Shown piece after piece: positions 16,188 to 24,321 of a stretch of 64,000 nt of DNA. Made by a program: the position numbers and the translations under genes. The notes beneath the pieces were generated by a model that saw only the letters and a list, made by a program, of their open reading frames with translations, was not told where the DNA came from and made no database searches. The DNA comes from an uncultured Hyphomonadaceae bacterium (GTDB taxonomy: Bacteria > Pseudomonadota > Alphaproteobacteria > Caulobacterales > Hyphomonadaceae). Position 1 is the stretch's first letter, and each line of letters begins with the position of its first letter. Location: contig CAJXOF010000001.1 in NCBI GenBank assembly GCA_913057945.1, positions 1 through 64,000 of the forward strand. The letters run 5' to 3'.

Positions 16188-18650
16188 GTGTATTATTTCA
16201 ACGCGGTGTCGAAGACAACTGTTTCGGTATCTTTGGCGGTTTTGCTGTTTGCCGCCGGTGCTCATGCGCAAGTTGAGGTGGACGAGCAAGGTGCTGCTGC
16301 ATCCGCGGCGGAAAATGTGGAGGCCACACGTCGATTGGGTGCAATCACAGTTACAGCGCAAAAGCGCGAGCAGAGCTTGCAGGATGTGCCAATTGTCGTG
16401 ACCGCCTTGTCCGGAGAGCTTCTCAGCGATGCTGGCGTTCAGGATATCAAGGACCTGACGGTCGTGACGCCGGGCCTGCTTGTAACTTCTTCGTCAAAGC
16501 AAGCAAATACTACGGCGCGGATTCGTGGCATTGGCACGGTTGGTGACAATCCCGGTCTCGAAAGCTCAGTAGGCGTCGTTATCGACGGGGTTCCGCGCGC
16601 CAGGAACGGCGTTTCCTTCGGCGATCTCGGCGAGATCGAGCGAATCGAAGTACTAAAGGGGCCGCAGGGAACCTTGTTTGGCAAGTCGACCTCTGCGGGC
16701 GTCATAAATGTCATCACGAAGAAACCGTCTGACGAGTTAGAGTCGATCTTCGAGGTCGGGATCGGCAACGAAGGTTTCCTTCGCACGTCTGCAGAAGTCA
16801 CCGGACCGCTTTCTAAGACGGTGAGCGGTCGCCTGTTCGGAGTATACGAAGAGCGCGGCGGTCTTTTGGACGTAAAGACCGGTAACGGTCCACGTACCGA
16901 GGACGAAACGAGTCAGTATGACTTCTACTCCGTTCGAGGTCAGCTTCGTTTTGAGCCCTCCAGCGACCTCGAGATTCTTCTCTCTGCTGACTATACTGAT
17001 CGGGAAGAAGATTGTTGCATGGGTGACTATATCGCGGTGGACCCGGCCAGGGGCCCGCTGATCACGCTGCTGGCTGGCGGTGACGGGGCCTCTGCTTTTC
17101 CGATCGATCCGTTCGACCGCGTCGCCTTTGCGAACCGCGACGCCACGCAGACGACCGAGGACTGGGGTGTGTCAGCGAATATCGAGTGGCAGTCCGGCCT
17201 CGGTGAATTGACGTCAATCACATCCTATCGCGATTGGGAAAACGGCTCGGGTCAGGATACAGATTTTAGTGCCGCCGATCTTTGGTATCGAGATGACGAA
17301 ACGTCCAGGGACGCTTTTGCCACATTCAGCCAAGAGTTACGACTCGCGGGCGCGACCGATAACGTCGACTGGCAGGTGGGTGTGTTTTACGCGAATGAAA
17401 CTCTTGATCGTACAGATTTCATTACTTACGGCAATGATTACTTTTTCTACTTTCAGCAATTGCTGCTCGGTGCGAGTGGTGGTGCGTTTGATCTGTCTTC
17501 GCTGCCAGGTAATATCTATACGGGCGAGGCAAATGCAACCGCAGACGTTTATGAACAAACTGCGGATACATACGCCATCTTCACGAACAATACGTTCAGC
17601 TTGAGCGATCAGTTCGACCTCACGGTCGGTCTTCGTTATACGATTGATGAGAAGACGCTGGAGTCCAATTTTAATGGCGAAGCGGGTAGCTGTACCACAG
17701 CCTTGGCCGTATTTGGCCCTACAGGTGGATTGACACCAACGCTTTGCTTGCCTTGGACAAACGACAACTTTGTGGGTGTGAGCGCCACGCAGGATCGCTC
17801 TGACGAGGATTTATCAGGTACAGTAAAGGGGGCATATCGGGTCAGTGAGAATCTGATGTCATACGCGTCCTATTCGCGCGGTTACAAGGCCGGTGGTTTC
17901 AACCTTGATCGCAGCCAGTTTGGTCCCTCAGATCCCACGCCATTTCAGCCCAACCTGGATACCAGATTTGATCCCGAAACTGTTGATGCGTATGAGGTCG
18001 GCTTTAAGACCAACAATGCGGCAAATAGCTTGTTCTTCAACGGCGCGATTTTCTATCAGGAGTATAGCGACTTTCAGCTCAACACGTTTACCGGTACGAG
18101 CTTCATCGTGACATCTGTTCCCGGTGTGATTTCCAAGGGTGCTGAGTTCGATGTCCGATACCTGCCTGAACAGCTTGAAGGGCTGACACTGCAGGGCGGT
18201 CTTGTCTATGCGGAAACCCAGTATGATGATTTCGAAGCGGTAGACTTTTTCGCGCCGCCGCGCTTGCCGGGAAGCACAATTTCATTTGCGCCCCGTTGGT
18301 CGGGTACGTTGGCCGCAACCTATGAAACCTCGTTCATCAGCGACTGGGATGCGCGCTTCAATGTATCGAGCCGGTTCACTTCAAAGTATAATACAGGTTC
18401 GAACCTCGATCCGCTCAAGGAGGTTGAAGAGCTGGTTGTGGTAAATGCAAGAATGTCATTCTACAGTGACAACTCTCCCTTCGAGTTGGAACTGTGGGCG
18501 CAGAACCTGTTTGATGAGGACTATTACGAACTTGCTTTCGATACGCCGCTTCAAGGTACCGCTGCCACGCAAACAGCTCCGGGAACAGCTGTTGGTGCTT
18601 TCTTGTCACCGCCCCTGACCTTTGGCGCAACCGCTCGTGTTCGGTTTTAG
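16188..18650 (+). CDS. TonB-dependent outer-membrane receptor
   Basis: An 820-residue receptor. It has an N-terminal signal peptide (cleavage near AGAHAQ), a plug domain starting GAITVTAQKREQSLQDVPIV, the plug motifs RGIGTVGDN and IERIEVLKGPQGTLFGKSTS, and a long beta-barrel ending FGATARVRF with the terminal aromatic residue. The start is GTG at 16188, with AAGGAGG eight to ten bases before it; no ATG fits better. It belongs to the sphingomonad-type group often found beside catabolic genes for hydrophobic or aromatic compounds. It probably imports a large hydrophobic substrate of the nearby pathway, which is inferred from position. The gene stands alone on a low-GC leader. Confidence 0.93.
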   Translation: MYYFNAVSKTTVSVSLAVLLFAAGAHAQVEVDEQGAAASAAENVEATRRLGAITVTAQKREQSLQDVPIVVTALSGELLSDAGVQDIKDLTVVTPGLLVTSSSKQANTTARIRGIGTVGDNPGLESSVGVVIDGVPRARNGVSFGDLGEIERIEVLKGPQGTLFGKSTSAGVINVITKKPSDELESIFEVGIGNEGFLRTSAEVTGPLSKTVSGRLFGVYEERGGLLDVKTGNGPRTEDETSQYDFYSVRGQLRFEPSSDLEILLSADYTDREEDCCMGDYIAVDPARGPLITLLAGGDGASAFPIDPFDRVAFANRDATQTTEDWGVSANIEWQSGLGELTSITSYRDWENGSGQDTDFSAADLWYRDDETSRDAFATFSQELRLAGATDNVDWQVGVFYANETLDRTDFITYGNDYFFYFQQLLLGASGGAFDLSSLPGNIYTGEANATADVYEQTADTYAIFTNNTFSLSDQFDLTVGLRYTIDEKTLESNFNGEAGSCTTALAVFGPTGGLTPTLCLPWTNDNFVGVSATQDRSDEDLSGTVKGAYRVSENLMSYASYSRGYKAGGFNLDRSQFGPSDPTPFQPNLDTRFDPETVDAYEVGFKTNNAANSLFFNGAIFYQEYSDFQLNTFTGTSFIVTSVPGVISKGAEFDVRYLPEQLEGLTLQGGLVYAETQYDDFEAVDFFAPPRLPGSTISFAPRWSGTLAATYETSFISDWDARFNVSSRFTSKYNTGSNLDPLKEVEELVVVNARMSFYSDNSPFELELWAQNLFDEDYYELAFDTPLQGTAATQTAPGTAVGAFLSPPLTFGATARVRF

Positions 18651-18919
18651 AGCACTTTGAGGCAATGTCAGCTTAGCCTGACTTGAGGAGCCAAGGTGCA
18701 AGAGCCAATCTCATAGGGGAGGGAAGCGCGAAGTTCCAGCTGTTGCTTGCGGAGTGGTTGCTGAATATTGTAGCGCTCCGCAAGCCATTTCCAGAGATTT
18801 TGTAGAGACAGGAGGCGCGGGCCGGAAGCCCATAAGGATGGGCGTTGGCCTGCCAGCGAACTTTCATCTGGATGGGATCAGAGCCTCGCTGATGAGGAGT
18901 TCATGACTTCAGATTCTCG
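18651..18919. other. Gene-free stretch after the TonB receptor
   Basis: No convincing intact gene. On the minus strand a frame reading NLWKWLAERYNIQQPLRKQQ is codon-like and follows the decayed marR directly, but it is interrupted by stops upstream. It may be a remnant of a gene once co-transcribed with marR. I cannot assign it. Confidence 0.4.
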
Positions 18920-19371
18920 CTAACTGTCGAAAGTAAAACCGCTGCTGAAGCCAGGACTAGGATCAATAACAGGGTTAAAGTCTTGAGCTGCAAGCCGCTC
19001 GGCGGATCGCACAAACTCCTTTGCGCGCTGGATCGCAAATCCGGTTGGGACAATTCGCCACGCTCGACGATCACGGTAATCTCGCTCACGCGAGACATGG
19101 CCCGATCAATCGAATTGATTGATCAGTATCCCAACATGTGGACGCTTAATATCGTGCACTTCGGTAAGCTGGATCTGGGGCATTCCAGTCTGATCATTTA
19201 ACCAGGCGCCTGCCACCGTGATCGCGTGAGGGCGATAGCTTCCATTTCCTGATCGTACGCCCGGCGCGATAGTCGGCTCACTTCACCAAAAAGGAAGCTG
19301 AAATCGATTGCGGGATCTCATATGAAGCCAGATGCGCGCGACCGCGTGGGCAACTTGACGGGTTTCTCCAT
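18920..19371 (-). pseudogene. Decayed MarR-family transcriptional regulator
   Basis: Translating the minus strand from the ATG at 19371 gives a MarR-like protein of about 150 codons: FLFGEVSRLSRRAYDQEMEA, LTRSRWQA, then after a frameshift AWLNDQTGMPQIQLTEV, IKRPHVGILINQFD and SRERDYRDRRAWRIVPT, matching the recognition helix and wing. It is broken three times: TGA at codon 18 (19318-19320), a one-base shift near 19213-19220, and TGA at 19106-19108. The natural stop is TAG at 18920-18922. The length and motif order are right for MarR. It diverges from the hydrolase gene at 19436, which it presumably once controlled. Confidence 0.72.
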
Positions 19372-19386
19372 TTACAATGATTGTAA
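19372..19386. promoter_or_regulatory. Palindromic operator upstream of marR remnant
   Basis: TTACAAT-G-ATTGTAA is a perfect 7+1+7 palindrome that directly abuts the ATG of the decayed marR and sits about 50 bp before the divergent hydrolase gene. Size and position fit a MarR-dimer operator. Because the regulator is broken, the hydrolase-thioesterase pair may now be constitutive. Confidence 0.5.
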
Positions 19387-19435
19387 GGTAACTTAATAAA
19401 GGAATAAGTAAAAGAGTTTATAGTGGACGGATCTT

Positions 19436-20305
19436 TTGTACGATTGTGATGGATATCTCCATGCGCAGGGGCTGAAGCTGGCGCACAGTTCGGTTGGCGA
19501 TCCCGCTGCCCCTCCGGTCATTTTTGCCCATGGCGGAGGACAAACTCGTCATGCTTGGAGCGCTGCCGCGAAGGCGGTGGCATTTGAAGGATATCGCTCA
19601 ATAATCTTAGATCTTCGCGGGCATGGTGAAAGCGACTGGGCTCCAGACGGTGATTACTCTCTCGGAGCTATCGCTCGAGACCTTGTAGAGGTTGGTGAAA
19701 GCGTCGCGGTTGGAAGGCCGCGGCCGCATGTAGTCGGTGCTTCGCTTGGAGGACTTGCAGCCATAGTTGCCGCAGGCATGTTTGCGCGCGATGCGTTTGA
19801 ATCGGTTACTCTGGTCGATATCACGCCGAACATGGACGCCGCCGGCGTCACCAAAGTTGTCGGCTTTATGGGCGCGCATGTTAAGGAAGGCTTTGCTTCG
19901 TTGGAACAGGCCGCTGATGTGGTTGCCACCTATTTGCCGCATCGGCCCCGGCCGAAAGACCTTGAAGGGCTGCGTAAGAATCTGCGGCAAGGCGAAGACG
20001 GGCGTTGGCGATGGCACTGGGACCCTGCCTTTATCACCGGCGTCACGCGTCGCTCTGGGGTTGCTCGCACCAGTGAGCTGGAGCAGGCGGTTCGGAACAT
20101 CCGCGTACCGCTTCATCTCATCCGTGGACGTATGAGCGAGCTGGTTACAGAAGACTCCGTCGCGGCGTTTCGTTCCTTGGCACCGAGGGCACATTTCACT
20201 GACGTCGCTGGGGCCAGACATATGGTGGCAGGAGATTGCAACGATTTATTTGTCGAAGCAGTCGTGTCCTTTCTTCGTCCGATTCGAGAGCAGACCCCTG
20301 CATGA
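19436..20305 (+). CDS. Alpha/beta hydrolase
   Basis: A 289-residue alpha/beta hydrolase. It shows the oxyanion segment FAHGGGQTRHAW, the LDLRGHGESDW turn, the nucleophile elbow VVGASLGGL and a C-terminal catalytic histidine in GARHMVAGD. The frame opens with TTG at 19436 and has only a weak GGA-type ribosome-binding site, so the start is uncertain. The stop overlaps the ATG of the thioesterase gene (ATGA), so they form a two-gene operon. No lid-domain signature identifies the substrate; an ester, lactone or ring-cleavage product is possible. Confidence 0.85.
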   Translation: MYDCDGYLHAQGLKLAHSSVGDPAAPPVIFAHGGGQTRHAWSAAAKAVAFEGYRSIILDLRGHGESDWAPDGDYSLGAIARDLVEVGESVAVGRPRPHVVGASLGGLAAIVAAGMFARDAFESVTLVDITPNMDAAGVTKVVGFMGAHVKEGFASLEQAADVVATYLPHRPRPKDLEGLRKNLRQGEDGRWRWHWDPAFITGVTRRSGVARTSELEQAVRNIRVPLHLIRGRMSELVTEDSVAAFRSLAPRAHFTDVAGARHMVAGDCNDLFVEAVVSFLRPIREQTPA

Positions 20306-20721
20306 GCACCTCCATGCTCAATGTTAATCAGATACAGGCCGCACTCGATGCGGCCCCCTTCCATCGCTGGCTTGGGCTGAAGGCGGTCAGCACAGACAAG
20401 GACAAGCTGATACTGCAAATGCCCTGGCGTGAGGAGCTGGTTTCCAATCCGCGAATACAATCTGCCCATGGCGGTGTCATTGCCGCGCTGATTGATCTCA
20501 CAGGATTTTATGCCCTGCTCGCCGCAGGGAACACGCCTGCTGCGACGGCGGACTTGCGAGTTGACTATCACAAACCTGCCACGCCAGGAACGCTAAGCAT
20601 GATGGGAAGAATTGTCCGTCTGGGTGCAACTCTTTCCGTCGCCGAAGCCTCTGTCATGAACGCCAGCGGAGCGCTGCTTTCGAGCGGGCGCGGCGCCTAC
20701 CTGATGCCGGGGCGTGCATGA
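20302..20721 (+). CDS. PaaI-family hotdog thioesterase
   Basis: A 139-residue hotdog-fold acyl-CoA thioesterase. The core motif SAHGGVIAALIDLTGFYAL holds the HGG loop and the catalytic acidic residue, and is followed by DLRVDYHKPA. It overlaps the preceding hydrolase by four bases. PaaI-type enzymes release CoA from stalled aryl- or acyl-CoA intermediates, so a housekeeping role in the adjoining CoA pathway is likely. Confidence 0.87.
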   Translation: MSTSMLNVNQIQAALDAAPFHRWLGLKAVSTDKDKLILQMPWREELVSNPRIQSAHGGVIAALIDLTGFYALLAAGNTPAATADLRVDYHKPATPGTLSMMGRIVRLGATLSVAEASVMNASGALLSSGRGAYLMPGRA

Positions 20722-21150
20722 AGGTTTGCATGATATTCTTGCATTGCGTAATTTTAATTCTGGTCTCGGGGTGTAGGGGCCAGAGTCAGAAGGTCAGGTT
20801 GCCCCTGAGCCGACCGGCTTTACGTATGAGGCCGGGGCGGGTGGTCTGTGTAGAAGCGGTTTCCGTGGAATTGGGGGCATGAGGGACATCTATTTGATTG
20901 CGTGGGGGCTGCCTCCGTAAAAGTGGCCTGGTATTTGAGTTAGTCTCGGCTTCGATTGACGCGCTTGGGTTCGGTGGTCAGGCTCTGACGTTAAAATCCA
21001 GCGGCAAGTTGGACCTGACCACCATGGCAATTCTTGAGATGTCGGCAGAATCTTTCGGCGTTTTTCCATTGCGAACCATGCGAGGTCGGCCTGTAGATCA
21101 TTTGCAAGTCATGAGAAAGAGCGTCCGGCAATTGAGCACCGCCGGGCTAG
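20722..21150. other. IS debris without an intact gene
   Basis: No gene with recognisable protein features is seen. The stretch contains the inverted IS-terminus copy at 20957-21007. Short open frames here have no homology I recognise and look like chance frames. Confidence 0.5.
20957..21007 (-). repeat. Inverted copy of the IS terminus found at 15965-16015
   Basis: The reverse complement matches 15965-16015 over about 51 bases with a few mismatches (TTGCCGCTGGAT, TTAAC, GACCACCGA, CCCAAGCG and a terminal TCA). Together the pair brackets the TonB-marR-hydrolase-thioesterase block in inverted orientation. Confidence 0.6.
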
Positions 21151-21285
21151 ATCCTGACAATGCACAATGAAGCTCTTTACGTTCACCGGCACATCGCCCC
21201 GGCTAAGAGGTGGAGAAACGTTGCGTCCCTCACAGGAATAGGGTATTGGAATTTCTCCACCGTTCTGAATTTCAGACGCGTTCAC
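21151..21285 (-). pseudogene. Fragment of a YbhB/YbcL-type PEBP-family protein
   Basis: The minus-strand translation gives IQNGGEIPIPYSCEGRNVSP then PLSRGDVPVNVKSFIVHCQD. This is the conserved N-terminal part of bacterial PEBP proteins (GG-IP--C-G---SPPL--- VP---KS). The expected DPDAPGG core and everything after it are missing. No start codon in a good context is present. Confidence 0.55.
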
Positions 21286-21370
21286 CCACTTCTTCTCTTC
21301 CTTGCAACGCCGGGCGCGCTGCAGCGCTCCACTGTGCCGGATCGGCGTGATACAGACAAAAAGTGAACTC

Positions 21371-21873
21371 ATGGCCGGAACCGTTGCGAATTCTCAAGAG
21401 GGCGGCGGGCTTGCGGTCAAATAATGCCTTTGGAGTCATTAAAGGAAAAACACATGGCTGCCCGGCGCGCGATCCTTTTTCATTCCTGCAGAGTGAAATC
21501 GACCGTCTTTTCGACAGTTTCAGCGGCGCAGGTTTCCGCCGTCCGGTCGGAATGCAGGAGGTCTGGCCGCGTCTGGAAGTCAAGGAATGTGATGGTCTGA
21601 TCGAAGTCGCCGCCGAGCTTCCCAGGGTGGATGAAAAGAATATCGAGGTCAATGTGACCGACAGCCGGCTGACGATCCGCGGGGAAAAGAAACCGGAGAG
21701 GGACGAAAAGACCAAGAGCTACCGGCTTGTCGAAAGATCGTTTGGCACATTCGAACGCTCGATCGCGCTCCCGTCCGGTGTTGACACCAGCAAGGTCAAG
21801 GCCCAACAAGCGCAAGGGCGCGCTGCATGTCGAAATTCCCAAGCTGGCAAGTTCAAAAAGGACAGCGCGTTGA
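21371..21873 (+). pseudogene. Decayed Hsp20 small heat-shock protein
   Basis: The alpha-crystallin domain is clear in one frame (FLQSEIDRLFDSF, WPRLEVKECDGLIEVAAELP, RLTIRGEKKPERDEKTKSY, ERSFGTFERSIALPSGVD). The N-terminus MAGTVANSQEGGGLAV is in a second frame, and NTWLPGAR lies in yet another. After about 21800 the C-terminus KGALHVEIPKLASSKRTAR also shifts frame and ends at TGA 21871-21873. At least three frameshifts separate the pieces. The reconstructed length of about 165 residues is normal. It is not functional as read. Confidence 0.75.
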
Positions 21874-22181
21874 GGGCTTCCAGTCTCTCTCGGGGTCCTG
21901 CCTTTGCATCGCTGGGCAAGTCACATTGCCGCGGTTGGTGCCGGGATGCTTCATATCCAACGCCCTTAACCTGTGAAGCGTCCCGATTTTTTGAGCACGC
22001 TGTGCGCGGGCTCAGGGCGGCGAGGCTGGTAACGGAATAAATCAGTGTACCGTAAAAACATAAGTGAGAGATAGGGCGCTGCGAGCACTCTGTTGTTTCC
22101 TGTGACCTGCTCCCCGAAAAATCCCTCGTTTGAGGCTGGAGTTTTCGCGTAATGATCCCAGGCTGGGATGGAGCGAAAGCG

Positions 22182-22484
22182 ATGAAGGCATCGAAGTTCA
22201 CGGACGCACAGAAGGCGTTCATACTGAAGCAGGGCGAGGAAGGGATTCCGGTCGCGGAGGTGTGCCGCAAGGCCGGGATCAGCCAGGCCACGTATTTCAA
22301 CTGGAGTGAAGCGGAATAGAAATCGCACTGCGATTTCCCGCAAAACAAGTATGGCGGCTTGTTGCCGTCGGAGATGAAGCGATTGCGGGAGCTCGAGGAG
22401 GAGAACTCCCGGCTCAAGCGGATCGTAGCCGATCTCACCCTCGACCGCGAGATTTTGCAGGACGTCATCAAGCGAAAGCTTTGA
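22182..22484 (+). pseudogene. IS3 OrfA with internal stop
   Basis: The frame reads MKASKFTDAQKAFILKQGEE, CRKAGISQATYFNW, a stop (TAG 22317-22319), then YGGLLPSEMKRLRELEEENS and a leucine-zipper-like helix ending VIKRKL. About 36 extra bases between TGG and AAGTATGGC carry the stop and form a hairpin. Without them the helix-turn-helix and zipper would be contiguous. OrfA should be non-functional unless readthrough occurs. Confidence 0.75.
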
Positions 22485-23320
22485 AGCCTGGCCGCAAGCG
22501 CAAGCTGGTCAACGAGGTGTGTTACGACTGGACGGTCTCGATCCGGCGGGCCTTCGGGCTCCTGGTCCTCGATCCGAAATCCTATCGCTACACCTCTCGC
22601 CGGCGCGACCAGGCTGCTCTGGAACTGCGCATCCGGGAGATTTGTGAGACGCGTGTCCGATACGGCTATCGGCGCGTCTACGTCATGCTGCGGCGTGAAG
22701 GTTGGGTAATCAACATGAAGAAGGTTCGACGGATCTACAACGAACTAGGCCTGCAATTACGCAACAAAACGCCGAAGCGATGGGTCAAGGCCAAGCTCCG
22801 GGACGACCGCAGGGAGGCAACAGGCTCCCACGATGCCTGGGCGGTGGACTTTGCGCACGACCAGCTGGCGAGTGGCCACAAGATACGCATACTGACGCTG
22901 ATCGACATTTACTCACGCTACTCGCCTGTCATCGATCCGCGGTTCAGCTATCGCGGCGAGGACGTTGTTGCCACGCTCGACCGTGTGTGCGGCAAGATCG
23001 GCTATCCGAAGACGATCCGGGTCGACCAAGGGTCCGAGTTCGTCTCCCGGGATCTCGACCTCTGGGCCTATGCAAACAATGTAACGCTGGATTTCTCACG
23101 GCCCGGAAAGCCGACAGACAATGCCTTCATCGAGTCCTTCAATGGGCGGTTCAGGGCAGAATGCCTGAACCAGCACTGGTTCATGAGCCTCGCCGATGCG
23201 AGGGAAAAGCTGGAGGCTTGGCGTGGAGACTACAACACGGTAAGACCCCACAGCGCGATCGGGAACAAGCCCCCGATTACGCTGATGAATCACCTCGGCG
23301 AAACCAGCCCGCTAAGGTGA
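22481..23320 (+). CDS. IS3-family transposase OrfB (DDE integrase core)
   Basis: A 279-residue OrfB with the HTH_21 region (RVRYGYRRVYVMLRREGW) and a complete rve core: the first Asp in AWAVDFAHDQL, the second in IRVDQGSEFVS and the Glu in NAFIESFNGRFRAECLN. It begins at a TTG that overlaps the orfA stop, as expected for a product normally made by programmed frameshifting from orfA. The frame is intact. Confidence 0.92.
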   Translation: MKPGRKRKLVNEVCYDWTVSIRRAFGLLVLDPKSYRYTSRRRDQAALELRIREICETRVRYGYRRVYVMLRREGWVINMKKVRRIYNELGLQLRNKTPKRWVKAKLRDDRREATGSHDAWAVDFAHDQLASGHKIRILTLIDIYSRYSPVIDPRFSYRGEDVVATLDRVCGKIGYPKTIRVDQGSEFVSRDLDLWAYANNVTLDFSRPGKPTDNAFIESFNGRFRAECLNQHWFMSLADAREKLEAWRGDYNTVRPHSAIGNKPPITLMNHLGETSPLR

Positions 23321-23541
23321 GGAAGCGCCAAAAACTCCAGCCCCGAATAAGGGCAATTTTGGGAGCGGTTCAGAAAGGGCTAGACTCTCGAAATGAGTGA
23401 GGGACGCGTGGGGCTCAGGTCAGTCACGCAATCCGTGTCCGCTTCGTTCTGAGGTCGGGCCCGTTTCCTCACATCTCCAAGAGCTTGCTTTTCGAGGTTT
23501 TGTTACTCACTTTCCTTGCCAGCTCTTCTAGCAATAATAGC

Positions 23542-24228
23542 TTAAAACCGGTAGGCAATACCGATGTTGAGAATTGTTGGGTCCACCGAAATCTTGCCTC
23601 TGACCGGCGCCCCGCCGAGTGTCCCAGAGATATCTGTTTCGAATGGCGTGTAACGTATATCGGCATTAGCAAACCAATTATCGCTCATTTGATAGCGCAT
23701 TCCAACTTGGACAGCGGGCGCCCAGGCGTCTTTCAAGTCGAAGTCCGCGAGTGCATCCCCTTGTTCTTCCAGAAACAAGATTCGAGCGATACCGGCACCA
23801 ACATAAGGGCTAACGGATGAATTAGTCGAAAAGTGATATTGAAGCGACAAAACAGCAGGGCCATATTCCGTCTCTCCAACAGGCAGTCCTGCCAAACTGC
23901 CGCTCCCTGCAAGATTAGCGCTGGCAGGCAAACCACCAAAGAAGTTCAACGCTACAGATGAATTCAAAAAATAGGAAACGTCGAAACTCAGCGTGGTGTC
24001 ATCGGTGATATTGACACCAGCCCCGGGTATTGGCGCACCGCCCGCGCTGATTGAATCCAACGTTTCGTTCGTGAATACTTTCGCCGCATTCAGGCCAAAA
24101 AGCCAGTCGCCCTTGGAGTAAAGCGGTTCCGCATTTGCGACGCTGAACGACGAAAAGCCACCGATCATCGTGATTAACACAAACTTCGAGGCAAAAGGCC
24201 CCTTGGATTTTACATTAGATTGTTTCAT
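23542..24228 (-). CDS. alkL: AlkL/OmpW-family outer-membrane alkane channel
   Basis: A 228-residue OmpW-family protein with a signal peptide (cleavage after SVANA). It then forms an eight-stranded barrel with GDWLFGLNAAKVF, LSFDVSYFLNSSVALNFFGG and YVGAGI, ending in the aromatic NIGIAYRF. GGGAGGAA precedes the ATG. Length and last-gene position in the alk operon match AlkL of the Pseudomonas OCT plasmid, which lets hydrophobic alkanes and methyl esters cross the outer membrane. The IS3 element starts 169 bp downstream. Confidence 0.92.
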   Translation of the reverse strand: MKQSNVKSKGPFASKFVLITMIGGFSSFSVANAEPLYSKGDWLFGLNAAKVFTNETLDSISAGGAPIPGAGVNITDDTTLSFDVSYFLNSSVALNFFGGLPASANLAGSGSLAGLPVGETEYGPAVLSLQYHFSTNSSVSPYVGAGIARILFLEEQGDALADFDLKDAWAPAVQVGMRYQMSDNWFANADIRYTPFETDISGTLGGAPVRGKISVDPTILNIGIAYRF

Positions 24229-24321
24229 TTATTCCTCCCTTTTGGTCGTTTTTTCGCGCCCTATGCGCGGTCGCAAACAGGCGGAACATGCGATCCGCAA
24301 ACCCGCTTGCCTGATTTCAGG

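Larger units (their letters stand above)
22103..23372 (+). mobile_element. IS3-family element, complete copy
   Basis: A 1270-bp element from TGACCTGCTCCCCGAAAAAT to AATTTTGGGAGCGGTTCA. The termini are imperfect inverted repeats that share GCTCCC, a TCG/TTCG block and GGCTGGAGTTTT, and they have TG...CA ends. It contains an orfA interrupted by a stop and an intact orfB. No clear target duplication flanks it. Its left end is repeated, inverted, at 1-54. Confidence 0.87.

Noticed and set aside
20898..21170. A 90-codon plus-strand frame
   Set aside because: It crosses the IS terminus at 20957-21007 and has no protein-like features; judged a chance frame in debris.
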